Shown: positions 9,674 to 18,960 of the stretch, piece by piece
How positions within the stretch are numbered: the stretch's first letter is position 1
How the letters are laid out: the number at the start of each line of letters is the position of its first letter
NCBI GenBank assembly: GCA_025163595.1
Contig: CP104100.1
Location: 372,001 to 436,000, forward strand
Source: Phaeobacter sp. G2
Lineage (GTDB): Bacteria > Pseudomonadota > Alphaproteobacteria > Rhodobacterales > Rhodobacteraceae
Direction of reading: 5' to 3'
DNA length: 64,000 nt
Notes under the pieces: generated by a model
What the model saw: the letters and a program-made list of their open reading frames with translations, nothing else
Told to the model about the DNA's origin: nothing
Databases searched by the model: none
Program-made: the position numbers and the translations under genes

Positions 9674-10136
9674 TATTGGGTCCTGCAATATCAAATGTGT
9701 AGCTTTTGGTCTGATGTTCGGTGAAGGGCGCGCCGGTTTGCAGAGCGCTGAGGCCGGGCACCAGGCTAAGACAGGTGCCCCAAAAGGCAGCAGCCTGTGG
9801 GGAACCTTCTGAAATGCCCATGCGCCAGCGTCCGGGAAACTCCTGCAGGATCAGGCTGGCGGCCTCTTGCCCGTGGCCCTGACGGCGATACTGCGGCACT
9901 ATCATGAACTCTGACAGCTCGCGGCGGTCATCCGGCAGGTTCAGCACCAGGGCAAACCCAATGCGGGCTGCGGCGTGATGCAGCCAAAAGGCAGTGACGT
10001 CCTTGCGGTTCAACATCTGCTCCGCCCGCTTGACCGGATCAATCGGCGCGCCGGGCGCCACCTCGTGGAAATAGGGCGCCAGAACCGAGGCAAAGACTGT
10101 TTGCTCTCGGGGCAGGATCAAGGACAGTGAGACCAC
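9666..10136 (-). CDS. GNAT-family N-acetyltransferase
   Basis: A 156-residue protein with the GNAT fold. The acetyl-CoA pyrophosphate-binding loop is seen as VPQYRRQGHGQEAA (about residues 84-98), preceded by the ELSEFMI strand. The GTG start at 10136 overlaps the TAG of the ABC ATPase gene by one base (TAGTG), and its own stop overlaps the aldehyde dehydrogenase start. It may acetylate the imported amine or amino compound, or detoxify an intermediate; this is inferred only from operon context. Confidence 0.85.
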   Translation of the reverse strand: MVSLSLILPREQTVFASVLAPYFHEVAPGAPIDPVKRAEQMLNRKDVTAFWLHHAAARIGFALVLNLPDDRRELSEFMIVPQYRRQGHGQEAASLILQEFPGRWRMGISEGSPQAAAFWGTCLSLVPGLSALQTGAPFTEHQTKSYTFDIAGPNNA

Positions 10137-11728
10137 TATGCCGCCCCCTGTGCAAGGTCTGGCAGCTGTGGCGCCGCGGCGATCAGCGCGCGGGTATAGG
10201 GGTGTTTGGGCTCGGCAAAGATTTCTTCGGTCGGGGCGGCCTCGACAATCTCGCCTTTCTGCATCACCAGACAGCGGTCGGTGATGGTGCGCACAACACT
10301 CAGGTCATGGCTGATGAACAGATAGCTGAGGCCATAAGCCTCACAAAGCTCTGCCAGCAGATCCAGGATCTGCGCCCGCACCGAAACATCCAGCGCCGAG
10401 ACGGCCTCATCAAACAAGATCAGCTCGGGACGGGTGATGAGCGCGCGGGCAATGGCGATGCGCTGGCGCTGGCCACCGGAGAACTGATGCACATATTTTT
10501 GGGCATCTTCCGGCTGCAGCCCAACCGCGCGCAGGGTCTCGGCAATGAGATCGCTGCGGGCCGAGCCTGTGGGCGGATCGGTCAGGGTGTAAAAGGGTTC
10601 GGTGATCAGCCGATCAACCCGGTGACGCGGGTTGAAACTGCCAAAGGGATCCTGAAACACCACCTGCATGCGGCGGCGGATTTCCGGATTCTGGGTGGTG
10701 GTGATCGCCATGCCATCCAGGCTGATGTCACCGCCCTGCAGCGGCTCTAGCCCCAAAATGGCCCGTGTTAGGGTCGATTTCCCACAGCCCGACTCCCCCA
10801 CCAGCCCCAGGCGTTCCCCCCGGTAAAGGGTAAAGGAGACATCTTTGACGGCGCGAAAATACTCGGGCTTTGCAAACAGGCTTTTGCGGGGCAGCGGATA
10901 GTCCCGTACCGCACCCTTGATTTCTAGCAGCGGGCTTGGCGCTGGGGGCTCTGGCAGGGTCACCTGATGGTTGGAGGCTGCAAACAACATCTTGGTGTAG
11001 GGATGCTGCATATTGTGCAAAAGCTCCTGGGTGGTGCCGGTTTCCACCACCTCCCCATGGCGCATGACCACGATGCGATCGGCCAGATCGGCCACCACCG
11101 CCAGGTCGTGGGTGATGATCATCAACCCCATGTCAAATTCCCGCACCAGGTCACGCAGCAGCTCCAGAATTTGCGCCTGAGTGGTGACATCCAGCGCCGT
11201 GGTGGGTTCATCGGCGATCAGCAGCTTGGGGCGCAGGGCAATGGCCATGGCGATGACCACCCGTTGCCTTTGCCCCCCTGACAGCTCGTGTGGGAAGCGG
11301 CCAAGCGGGAAGCGATCCGCCGGCAGGCCAACCCGGTCGAGCAATTCGCGGGCCCGGGCGTGGGCCTGATCCGGCGGCAGGGCCTTGTGAATCAGGATGG
11401 TTTCCATCACCTGGTCGCCGATGGTTTTGACCGGGTTCAGCGCCGTCATTGGTTCCTGAAACACCATGCCGATGCTGTGCCCCCGCAACCCGCACATCTG
11501 GGCCTCGCTCTGGCTTAGCAGGTTGGTGCCGGACAGGGTGATCTGACCCGAGGTGGTCGCAGTATCCGGCAGCAAGCCCATGACGGTAAAAGCGGTCAGG
11601 GATTTGCCAGAGCCGCTTTCGCCGGTGATGGCGACAATTTCGCCAGCCTGCACCGACAAGGAGACCTCTTTGAGGATCTTATGGGTGCCGATCCGCAGCG
11701 AAAGGTTGGAGATATCAAGCAAGGTCAT
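10136..11728 (-). CDS. Oligopeptide/opine-type ABC importer, fused double ATP-binding protein
   Basis: A 530-residue protein with two complete nucleotide-binding domains in tandem, equivalent to a DppD-DppF fusion (YejF/GsiA-type). The first has Walker A GESGSGKS and signature LSGGQRQR; the second has GESGCGKS and FSGGQRQR. Each is followed by an oligopeptide-transporter C-terminal extension. It powers uptake through the two permeases encoded immediately upstream. Its ATG overlaps the permease stop by one base and its stop overlaps the GNAT start by one base. Both ATP sites look intact. Confidence 0.95.
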   Translation of the reverse strand: MTLLDISNLSLRIGTHKILKEVSLSVQAGEIVAITGESGSGKSLTAFTVMGLLPDTATTSGQITLSGTNLLSQSEAQMCGLRGHSIGMVFQEPMTALNPVKTIGDQVMETILIHKALPPDQAHARARELLDRVGLPADRFPLGRFPHELSGGQRQRVVIAMAIALRPKLLIADEPTTALDVTTQAQILELLRDLVREFDMGLMIITHDLAVVADLADRIVVMRHGEVVETGTTQELLHNMQHPYTKMLFAASNHQVTLPEPPAPSPLLEIKGAVRDYPLPRKSLFAKPEYFRAVKDVSFTLYRGERLGLVGESGCGKSTLTRAILGLEPLQGGDISLDGMAITTTQNPEIRRRMQVVFQDPFGSFNPRHRVDRLITEPFYTLTDPPTGSARSDLIAETLRAVGLQPEDAQKYVHQFSGGQRQRIAIARALITRPELILFDEAVSALDVSVRAQILDLLAELCEAYGLSYLFISHDLSVVRTITDRCLVMQKGEIVEAAPTEEIFAEPKHPYTRALIAAAPQLPDLAQGAA

Positions 11729-12540
11729 CAGCGTGCCAGCCTCAGTTTGGGGTCCAGCCAGTCACGCAGGCCGTCTCCCATCAGGTTGAGCCCCAGCACG
11801 GTGATCACAATGGCAGAGCCGGGAATAAGGGCGAGGTGCGGGGCAAAGCTCACCATGGTTTGGGCATCCGCCAGCATGCGGCCCCAGCTGGGGGTGGGCG
11901 GTTGCGCGCCAAGCCCGACATAGGACAGGCCAGCCTCGGCCAGAATGCCAAGCGAGAACTGAATGGTGCCCTGCACGATCAGCAGGTTGGCGATATTGGG
12001 CAGGATATGTTCGCCGGAAATGCGCGCCGCCCCCTTGCCCGAGACCCGCGCGGCCAGGATGAACTCACGTTCCCAAAGGGACAGGGCCGCGCCCCGGGTG
12101 ATGCGGGCAAAGACCGGGATGTTAAAGATGCCGATGGCGGCGATGGCATTGATGGCGCCGGCGCCAAAGATGGCGGTGATCAGGATGGCAATGACCAAGG
12201 ACGGGAAGGCAAAGACCAGATCATTGGCCCGCATGATGATTTCATCCAGCCAGCTGCCCTTGTTGGCGGCGGCGGCCAGCCCCAGGGGCACGCCCAGCCC
12301 CATGCCGATGCCGACAGCGACCAGGGCCACGGCGATCGAGGTCCGCGCCCCGACCATGATCATCGAGAAGATGTCGCGCCCAAAGTGATCGGTGCCCAGC
12401 CAGTGGGTGCCATTGGGCTGTTGCAGCTTGGCCGGGATATCCATCGCCGTATGATCAAAGGGCGTCCAGATAAACGAGACCAAAGCCGCCAATACCACGA
12501 GCGAAGAGAGCAGACAGCCCAGGAATAGATTACGGCTCAT
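11728..12540 (-). CDS. ABC transporter permease (DppC-like)
   Basis: A 270-residue inner-membrane permease of the peptide/nickel/opine family. It has an N-terminal hydrophobic helix followed by the short conserved HWLGTDHFGRDIFS segment characteristic of DppC/OppC proteins, about five further helices, and the cytoplasmic coupling (EAA-type) region near residues 165-195. Its ATG overlaps the DppB-like gene's stop by four bases. It forms the translocation channel with that partner. Confidence 0.94.
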   Translation of the reverse strand: MSRNLFLGCLLSSLVVLAALVSFIWTPFDHTAMDIPAKLQQPNGTHWLGTDHFGRDIFSMIMVGARTSIAVALVAVGIGMGLGVPLGLAAAANKGSWLDEIIMRANDLVFAFPSLVIAILITAIFGAGAINAIAAIGIFNIPVFARITRGAALSLWEREFILAARVSGKGAARISGEHILPNIANLLIVQGTIQFSLGILAEAGLSYVGLGAQPPTPSWGRMLADAQTMVSFAPHLALIPGSAIVITVLGLNLMGDGLRDWLDPKLRLAR

Positions 12541-13484
12541 GTGCGGCTCCTCAGACGGGGGTCGACCAGCGCATAGGCTAGATCAACCAGAAAATTCACC
12601 GTGATCACGGCAAAGACCAGGATCATCACCACGGATTCCACCACGATCAGATCGCGTGAGGAAATTGCCTGAAACACCAGCCGCCCCAGACCCGGCAGGA
12701 AAAACACCTGTTCGATGATGATGGCGCCGGCCAGCAAAAAGGAAAACTGCAGCCCAATGATGGTCAGCACCGGGATCATCGCGTTGCGCAGGCCATGACG
12801 CCACAGCGCCTGCCGGCGGGTCAGGCCTTTGGCACGGGCGGTGCGCATGAAATCTTCGCCCAGGATATCCAACAGGGAAGAGCGCATGACGCGGGCCAGA
12901 ATCGCCGCCTGCGGCAGCGCCAGGGCGATGGCGGGCAGGGTCAACGAGTGGATGGCGGCGCCAAAGCCTTTGTCCCAGCCAGCAAAGCCGCCGGCGCCAA
13001 ACCAGCGCAGGTTGATGGCAAAGATCAGCACCAGGATCATGGCAAACCAGAAATTGGGCACCGCGACTCCCAACTGAGTGGCCCCCATCACCGCCATGTC
13101 CCCGGCCTTGCCGCGACGAGCGGCGGCATAGATCCCGGCAGGAAAGGCGATCAGCGTCGATAGCGCCAGGGCATAAAGCGCCAGCGGCAGCGACACCCAC
13201 AGGCGATCGGCAATCATCCCCGCAACGGGGGTGCGATAGGTATAGGACATGCCAAAGTCACCACTCAGCAGCCCACCCACCCAGGCGAGGTAGCGCTGCA
13301 GTTTGCTCTGGTCCAAACCCAGTTCGGTTCGCAGGGCGGCAACGGTTTCGGGCTCGGCATTGATGCCAAGCATAAAGGAGGCGGGGTCTCCTGGCGCAAT
13401 TTCGATGACGAAAAAGATAACCAGCGAGGCGACTGCGAGGCTGATCACCAGCGACAGGCCGCGTTTCAAAGCATAACGAATCAT
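12537..13484 (-). CDS. ABC transporter permease (DppB-like)
   Basis: A 315-residue inner-membrane permease of the DppB/OppB type. It shows the N-terminal hydrophobic helix, the EIAPGDPA segment, about six membrane segments and the coupling-loop region with the MRTARAKGLTRRQ motif. It lies five bases after the cupin gene and overlaps the DppC-like gene, so it is in the core of the import operon. Confidence 0.94.
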   Translation of the reverse strand: MIRYALKRGLSLVISLAVASLVIFFVIEIAPGDPASFMLGINAEPETVAALRTELGLDQSKLQRYLAWVGGLLSGDFGMSYTYRTPVAGMIADRLWVSLPLALYALALSTLIAFPAGIYAAARRGKAGDMAVMGATQLGVAVPNFWFAMILVLIFAINLRWFGAGGFAGWDKGFGAAIHSLTLPAIALALPQAAILARVMRSSLLDILGEDFMRTARAKGLTRRQALWRHGLRNAMIPVLTIIGLQFSFLLAGAIIIEQVFFLPGLGRLVFQAISSRDLIVVESVVMILVFAVITVNFLVDLAYALVDPRLRSRT

Positions 13485-13489
13485 AGGGG

Positions 13490-13906
13490 TCAGTAGGTGC
13501 TCTCAGGGCTGCGCAGATAGTCTGCGTCAGTAACATGTTCCAGCCAGTCGGCGGCCGAGCCATCCTGCTCTTCCTGCAGGGCCAGATGCACCATGGCGGT
13601 TTCTGGTGCGGCGCCGTGCCAGTGTTCCACGCCGGGCGGGATCCAGATGGTATCGCCGGGGCGCATGTGTTGCGGGGCGCGGTCACGCAGTCCAACCAGG
13701 CCCAAGCCGCTGATGATCTGCAATGTTTGTCCCAGGGGATGGCTGTGCCAGGCGGTGCGCGCAGCCGGGGCAAAGCTCACCCGCAGGGCATTGATCCGGG
13801 CGGGGGCAGGGGCAGCAATGATCGGATCCATCCAGACTTCTCCGGTGAACCATTGGGCCGGGGCTTTGCGGCTGGGTCGACTGCCCGCGGGGTAGATATC
13901 AATCAT
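13490..13906 (-). CDS. Single-domain cupin, hydroxynitrile-lyase-like
   Basis: A 138-residue cupin. Metal-ligand motifs are TAWHSHPLGQTLQI (about residues 51-64) and PPGVEHWHGAAPETAM (about 90-105). From memory, the N-terminal WFTGEVWMDP, these two motifs and the C-terminal EHVTDADY closely follow the pattern of the manganese-dependent cupin (R)-hydroxynitrile lyases and their uncharacterised relatives. The gene sits between the binding-protein gene and the first permease of an ABC operon, an unusual place for an enzyme. Whether it has lyase activity or is another small-molecule metalloenzyme cannot be told from sequence. Confidence 0.85.
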   Translation of the reverse strand: MIDIYPAGSRPSRKAPAQWFTGEVWMDPIIAAPAPARINALRVSFAPAARTAWHSHPLGQTLQIISGLGLVGLRDRAPQHMRPGDTIWIPPGVEHWHGAAPETAMVHLALQEEQDGSAADWLEHVTDADYLRSPESTY

Positions 13907-13930
13907 TGGCCTGGTCCTGAAATATTGAGG

Positions 13931-13964
13931 CCTGTCGGGCGCCAGAAATGCGGCGCCCGGCAGG
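13931..13964 (-). promoter_or_regulatory. Intercistronic stem-loop after the substrate-binding-protein gene
   Basis: A 13-bp stem with one mismatch (CCTGTCGGGCGCC at 13931-13943 against GGCGCCCGGCAGG at 13952-13964) and an 8-base loop lies 13 bases after the stop of the binding-protein gene. It has no U-tract. Such hairpins commonly protect the 3' end of binding-protein mRNA or limit read-through, so that the binding protein is made in excess over the permeases. The role here is inferred from position. Confidence 0.65.
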
Positions 13965-13976
13965 GGAACGGGTGGC

Positions 13977-15455
13977 TTAGTCAGCCCAGCTTACGGCGGT
14001 CAGGTCGATGGCTTGGGTCGGCGCATTGGCCCAAAGCCCCTGTAGATCGGCCTTGGCCACGCTGAGAGAGGCCATCTGGAACAGGTATCCGTTCACATAG
14101 TCATTTGCGATGGTTTCCTGCGCCTGCTTGAGCATCGCCATGCGCTGATCGGGATCTGTGGTTGCGTTCAGGCTGGTCATCAGCTCCTGGAATTCAGGAT
14201 TGTCATACTGAAAGTAGTAGTCCGGGCGGGCATAGATGCCGATGTCCATTGGCTCGGTATGGCTGACGATGGTGAGGCCAAAATCCTTGCCGCGGAATAC
14301 GGTTTCCAGCCACTGGGCCCATTCCACATTGATGATTTCGGCCTCGATGCCAACCTGTGCCAGCTGGGCGGCGACGATTTCGCCACCGCGACGGGCATAG
14401 GAGGGGGGCGGCAGGTGCAGGGTGGTTTTAAAGCCATCTGCAAGGCCGGCCTCGGCCAGCAGCGCCTTGGCGCGTTCCGGATCATAGGCGGACTGGCCGG
14501 TCAGATCGACATAGGCGGGGTGATGGGGGGCAAAATGGCTGCCGATTGGGGTGCCATAGCCAAACATGGCGCCGTCGATGATCGCCTGACGGTCAATCGC
14601 ATGCGCCAGCGCTTGCCGCACGCGGATATCGTCAAAGGGCGCTTTCAGGTTATTGGTCGACAGGATGGTTTCCCCCTCGGTCGACCCGACCAGGACCTGA
14701 AAACGCGGGTCTGCATCAAACTGCGGCAGGTTTTCCGGCGCCGGGAAGGCGGAAAAGGCATCTAGATCTTCGGCCATGACCGCTGCAAAGGCGGCGGTGG
14801 GATCGGAAATGAACTTGAAGGTGGCACCGTCGAGCACTGCCGGGGTGCCCCAGTAGTCGGCGTTCTTTTCCAGGGAGATGCTGTCGCCCTGCACCCAGCC
14901 GGAGAACTTGAAGGCGCCGGTACCAACAGGGGCGGTTTTGATGTCATCGATGCTTTCAGGGGCAACGATAACCGCGTCTCCCCAGGCCAGGTTGAACAGC
15001 ATGTTGCCGTTGGCTTTGCTCAGGGTGACTTTGACCGTGGCGGGGTCGACGACATCCACGCTGGCGATATCGGCAAACAGGGCCTTTTGCGCGTTGGTGC
15101 TGTCCTCGGCGCGGGCGCGATCCAACGAGAACTTCACGTCCTCGGCATCCATTGTGGTGCCGTCATGGAAGGTGACACCCTGGTTCAGATGAAACGTATA
15201 GCTCAGCCCGTCAGCGGAGATCTCCCAGCTTTTGGCCAGGCCAGGCACCACAGAGCCATCGCCCATGAACCGGGTCAGCCCTTCAAAGACGTTGGAATAC
15301 AGCACCTGATCAATCGCCCCGGCGGCGGCGCTGGTGGGGTCCAGATGTGGTGGTTCCAGCTGCATCCCGATGGTGACGGAATCCTTGGCAAAGGCAGTGC
15401 CAGCCATGAGGGCCAGTGTTGAACTGGCGGCAAAAACGATTGATCTGAATGTCAT
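13977..15455 (-). CDS. ABC importer periplasmic substrate-binding protein (family 5)
   Basis: A 492-residue extracytoplasmic solute-binding protein of the DppA/OppA family. A Sec signal peptide is clear (basic MTFR, hydrophobic core, cleavage after AFA near residue 23). The mature part shows family 5 features such as LEPPHLDPT near the N terminus, SWEISADGLSYTFHL and DVKFSLDRA. It is the first gene of the seven-gene operon and is separated from the cupin gene by 70 bases containing a strong stem-loop. The ATG at 15455 has an AGGGA about 10 bases upstream. The ligand is not known; dipeptides, opines and glutathione are all transported by this family. Confidence 0.94.
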   Translation of the reverse strand: MTFRSIVFAASSTLALMAGTAFAKDSVTIGMQLEPPHLDPTSAAAGAIDQVLYSNVFEGLTRFMGDGSVVPGLAKSWEISADGLSYTFHLNQGVTFHDGTTMDAEDVKFSLDRARAEDSTNAQKALFADIASVDVVDPATVKVTLSKANGNMLFNLAWGDAVIVAPESIDDIKTAPVGTGAFKFSGWVQGDSISLEKNADYWGTPAVLDGATFKFISDPTAAFAAVMAEDLDAFSAFPAPENLPQFDADPRFQVLVGSTEGETILSTNNLKAPFDDIRVRQALAHAIDRQAIIDGAMFGYGTPIGSHFAPHHPAYVDLTGQSAYDPERAKALLAEAGLADGFKTTLHLPPPSYARRGGEIVAAQLAQVGIEAEIINVEWAQWLETVFRGKDFGLTIVSHTEPMDIGIYARPDYYFQYDNPEFQELMTSLNATTDPDQRMAMLKQAQETIANDYVNGYLFQMASLSVAKADLQGLWANAPTQAIDLTAVSWAD

Positions 15456-15619
15456 TTCTCAATTCCCTAGTTGCGTCTGATCCCCTGTCGCCGGGGGTCT
15501 TGGAACGCAGGTTTCCCGTTTTCTGCCGGGTAATCAAGGGGTGCGAGACATTTCGCCCACTGGAGGTGCGTCGCGTAAGTTGCTAGGCGTGCGAAAGCCG
15601 CACCAAACCGGGAAAAAAC

Positions 15620-16453
15620 ATGAGCGCGACCTCACAAACCTCTGCCATCACCGCGAGCGATATCCTTGCTCAGAAGGGAAAAGCGCCGATTGTCAGCCTG
15701 ACCGCCTATACCACGCCGATGGCGCAGATGATGGATCAACATTGTGACTTTGTTTTAGTCGGTGACAGCGTTGGCATGGTTCTGCACGGGCTTTCTTCGA
15801 CGCTGGGCGTCACCATGGAGATGATGATTCTACATGGCGCGGCGGTTGCGCGTGGTCTGTCGCGTGCCATGTTGGTTATCGACATGCCTTTTGGCTCCTA
15901 CGAGGAAAGCCCCGATCAGGCCTTTCGCAATGCGGCCCGCTTGATGCGGGAAACCAATGCGGCGGCGGTCAAGCTGGAGGGCGGTGTCGAGATGGCTGCG
16001 ACCATCCGGTTTCTGGTGGCGCGCGGCATTCCGGTGATGGCCCATGTGGGGCTGACGCCGCAGTCGATCAACACTCTGGGCGGCTATAAGGTGCAGGGGC
16101 GCGACGCCGCTGGGGCCGCCGTGCTGGCGGGGGCGCAGGCCGTGGCCGAGGCGGGCGCCTTTGCCGTGGTGCTGGAGAAAGTGCCCCAGAGCCTGGCGGA
16201 TGAGATCACCGCCGCCGTTGCCATTCCCACCATTGGTATAGGAGCCTCCGCAGGATGCGATGGTCAGGTTCTGGTGGTGGATGACATGCTGGGGCTGTTC
16301 ACCGCCTTTAAGCCAAAGTTCGTCAAACGCTATGGCACGCTGGGCGTCGATGCCGAAGCCGCAATCGCCGCCTATGCAGCCGAGGTGCGCGCCCGCGCCT
16401 TCCCTGCTGCTGAACATGTCTTTGCTGACCAGACAGCACCTGCAAAAGGGTAA
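15620..16453 (+). CDS. panB: 3-methyl-2-oxobutanoate hydroxymethyltransferase
   Basis: A 277-residue enzyme that makes ketopantoate from 2-oxoisovalerate and methylene-tetrahydrofolate, the first committed step of pantothenate and coenzyme A synthesis. Characteristic segments are [10 protein letters not shown], the metal-binding [16 protein letters not shown] and [14 protein letters not shown]. Length is normal. It starts at ATG 15620 and is followed after 8 bases by panC; it is divergent from the ABC operon. Confidence 0.97.
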   Translation: MSATSQTSAITASDILAQKGKAPIVSLTAYTTPMAQMMDQHCDFVLVGDSVGMVLHGLSSTLGVTMEMMILHGAAVARGLSRAMLVIDMPFGSYEESPDQAFRNAARLMRETNAAAVKLEGGVEMAATIRFLVARGIPVMAHVGLTPQSINTLGGYKVQGRDAAGAAVLAGAQAVAEAGAFAVVLEKVPQSLADEITAAVAIPTIGIGASAGCDGQVLVVDDMLGLFTAFKPKFVKRYGTLGVDAEAAIAAYAAEVRARAFPAAEHVFADQTAPAKG

Positions 16454-16461
16454 CAGTTGCC

Positions 16462-17304
16462 ATGACCGCTCCGATTATTCGCCAGCTCGCCGCGTTGCGG
16501 GCCAAACATAGTGACTGGATTCGCGCCGGTGAACGCGTCGCCGTGGTGCCCACCATGGGGGCGCTCCATGCGGGGCATCTGTCCCTGGTGGAGGCCGCCA
16601 AGGCCGCCTGCGACCGGGTGATCGTGACGATCTTTGTCAATCCCAAGCAGTTCAACAACCCCGAAGATCTGGCCAATTACCCGCGCACCGAACATGACGA
16701 TGCCACCAAGCTGGCCCCCTACGGGGTTGACGTGATCTATGTGCCGGACCCGGATCAGATCTACCCGGATGGTTTTGCCAGCACGGTTTCGGTGGCTGGG
16801 GTGGCCGATCAGATGGAGGGGGCCTGTCGCCCTGGTCATTTTGACGGGGTCGCCACGGTGGTGGCCAAGCTGTTTTTGCAGACCGGTGCCCATCAGGCGT
16901 TTTTTGGCGAAAAGGATTATCAGCAGCTTTTGGTTGTCCGGCGCATGGCGCGGGACCTTGATATCCCAATCCAGGTGGTCGGCTGTCCAACCGTGCGCGA
17001 GGCCTCAGGCCTGGCGATGTCCTCACGCAATATGCGGCTCTCGGCTGCGGGTACGGCCCAGGCCGGGGCGCTGCATCCGATCCTGACCAAACTGGCGACG
17101 GCGCTGGCTGCTGGGGGTAATTTTACCCCTCTGGGCACGGCAGCGGAGGCGGCGATCCTGGCAGCGGGCTTTGACGAGGTGGAATACCTGTCGCTGTGCT
17201 GCGCAGAAGACCTGAGCGCTCTGGACAGGGCCGACCGCCCGGCGCGGCTTTTTGTGGCGGCCTGGCTGGAAGGGGTGCGCCTGATTGACAATGTCGCCGT
17301 CTAG
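16462..17304 (+). CDS. panC: Pantothenate synthetase (pantoate-beta-alanine ligase)
   Basis: A 280-residue cytosolic ligase that joins pantoate to beta-alanine with ATP. The nucleotidyl-transferase HIGH-type motif is seen in PTMGALHAGHLSLV, the pantoate site in FVNPKQF, and the KMSKS-like loop in MSSRNMRLS; GEKDYQQL is also conserved. Length is normal. It is in an operon with panB, eight bases upstream, with an AAAAGGG before its ATG. Confidence 0.97.
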   Translation: MTAPIIRQLAALRAKHSDWIRAGERVAVVPTMGALHAGHLSLVEAAKAACDRVIVTIFVNPKQFNNPEDLANYPRTEHDDATKLAPYGVDVIYVPDPDQIYPDGFASTVSVAGVADQMEGACRPGHFDGVATVVAKLFLQTGAHQAFFGEKDYQQLLVVRRMARDLDIPIQVVGCPTVREASGLAMSSRNMRLSAAGTAQAGALHPILTKLATALAAGGNFTPLGTAAEAAILAAGFDEVEYLSLCCAEDLSALDRADRPARLFVAAWLEGVRLIDNVAV

Positions 17305-17383
17305 GGAGCTGCGCCTGCGCCTCAGCAGTTTCGGCAACTAAAGCTTTAAGAGGGACTGGCAGCGGTAACATCTTGCGGCTAAA

Positions 17384-17419
17384 GTCCCGCCCTGAGGAGA
17401 TCCATCACAGGGGCGGGAC
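17384..17419 (+). promoter_or_regulatory. Inverted repeat abutting the glpK start codon
   Basis: The arms GTCCCGCCCTG (17384-17394) and CAGGGGCGGGAC (17408-17419) can pair over 11 bp with one bulged base. The 13-base loop starts with AGGAGA, a Shine-Dalgarno-like sequence, but it ends 19 bases before the ATG at 17420. The right arm itself is G-rich and directly precedes the ATG. It could be an mRNA hairpin affecting glpK initiation or a DNA operator; the sequence alone does not decide. Confidence 0.6.
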
Positions 17420-18904
17420 ATGAAATATATTCTGGCAATCGATCAGGGCACCACGTCAACACGGGCGGTGTTGTTTGACGGCGACATGCAGGCCGTGGGC
17501 ACAGCGCAGCAGGAGTTCCCCCAGTATTTCCCCAAGGCGGGCTGGGTTGAACATGATCTGGATGAGATCTGGGATTCGGTTGTTGCAACCTGTCGCCAGG
17601 TTCTGGCGGAAACAGGGATCACAGCTGGGGATCTGGCAGGCATCGGCATTACCAACCAGCGCGAAACCACGGCGGTGTGGGACAAGGCGACAGGTGCGCC
17701 ACTCCACCGGGCCATCGTCTGGCAGGATCGCCGCACAGTTGAGATCTGCGAGGCTTTGCGCGGTGGTGGCCATGAGGATATGATCCGCCACAAGACCGGC
17801 CTGCTGCTGGACCCCTATTTTTCCGGCACCAAGGCCAGCTGGATCCTGGATCAGAACCCAGAGGCCCGCGATCGCGCCGCGCGCGGGGAGCTGCTGTTTG
17901 GCACCATCGACAGCTTTTTGATCTGGCGGCTGACGGGCGGCGCCTCCCATGTGACCGATGCCACCAATGCGTCACGCACCATGCTCTATGACATTCGCGA
18001 AGGGGCCTGGAGCGAAGAGATCTGCGGCCTGCTGCAGGTGCCCATGGCGATGCTGCCGGAGGTGAAGGACTGCGCGGCAGATTTTGGCATCACGGTGCCT
18101 GAGATTCTGGGCGAGGCAGTGCCTATTCTGGGCGTTGCCGGCGACCAGCAGGCGGCGGGTATTGGCCAGGCCTGTTTTGCGCCGGGGATGATGAAATCCA
18201 CCTATGGAACCGGGTGTTTTGCGCTGCTGAACACGGGCGAAACACCGGTTGTGTCGCACAATCGTCTGCTGACCACCGTGGCCTATCAGCTGGGCGGCAA
18301 GCCCACCTATGCGCTGGAGGGGTCCATCTTTATTGCTGGCGCTGCGGTGCAGTGGCTGCGGGATGGATTGGGGCTGCTTGAGGATGCGGCCCAGTCTGGG
18401 GCATTGGCCCGGCAGGCGGACCCCGAACAGGATGTGCTGTTGGTGCCCGCCTTTACCGGGCTGGGCGCGCCCTATTGGCAACCCGAATGTCGCGGCGCGG
18501 TCTTTGGTCTGACACGGGGCACTGGCCCAGCTGAAATGGCCCGCGCGGCGCTGCAAAGCGTGGCCTATCAGACGCGGGACCTGTGGGAGGCGATGCGGGC
18601 CGACTGGCCGGAAGAAACCCATGTGACCCTGCGGGTTGATGGCGGCATGAGCGCCAGTGACTGGACGATGCAAAGCCTGTCGGACCTGTTGGGGGCCGCT
18701 GTGGATCGTCCCAAGATGCAGGAGACAACAGTTCTGGGGGCTGGCTGGCTTGCCGGTATGCAGGCCGGGATCTACCCGGATCAGGCCGGTTTTGCTGCAA
18801 CCTGGGCGCTGGATCGCAAATTCACGCCTCAAATGGCCCCAGCGCAGCGCGACGCGGCCTATGGCCGCTGGCAACGGGCGGTGCAGGCCGTCATTGGCGT
18901 TTAA
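17420..18904 (+). CDS. glpK: Glycerol kinase
   Basis: A 494-residue FGGY-family kinase that phosphorylates glycerol to glycerol-3-phosphate in the cytoplasm. The N-terminal [13 protein letters not shown] phosphate-binding motif, the WQDRRT segment, the central [10 protein letters not shown] and the C-terminal [10 protein letters not shown] motif are all typical. Full length. The start agrees with family alignments I remember, although the leader is unusual (an inverted repeat reaches the ATG). No glpF, glpD or glpR is next to it in the window. Confidence 0.97.
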   Translation: MKYILAIDQGTTSTRAVLFDGDMQAVGTAQQEFPQYFPKAGWVEHDLDEIWDSVVATCRQVLAETGITAGDLAGIGITNQRETTAVWDKATGAPLHRAIVWQDRRTVEICEALRGGGHEDMIRHKTGLLLDPYFSGTKASWILDQNPEARDRAARGELLFGTIDSFLIWRLTGGASHVTDATNASRTMLYDIREGAWSEEICGLLQVPMAMLPEVKDCAADFGITVPEILGEAVPILGVAGDQQAAGIGQACFAPGMMKSTYGTGCFALLNTGETPVVSHNRLLTTVAYQLGGKPTYALEGSIFIAGAAVQWLRDGLGLLEDAAQSGALARQADPEQDVLLVPAFTGLGAPYWQPECRGAVFGLTRGTGPAEMARAALQSVAYQTRDLWEAMRADWPEETHVTLRVDGGMSASDWTMQSLSDLLGAAVDRPKMQETTVLGAGWLAGMQAGIYPDQAGFAATWALDRKFTPQMAPAQRDAAYGRWQRAVQAVIGV

Positions 18905-18960
18905 GAAAATCGTTTGCTGCCCTGTATCAGCTACACAATTTTCGGATCACCAAGGGGCAA

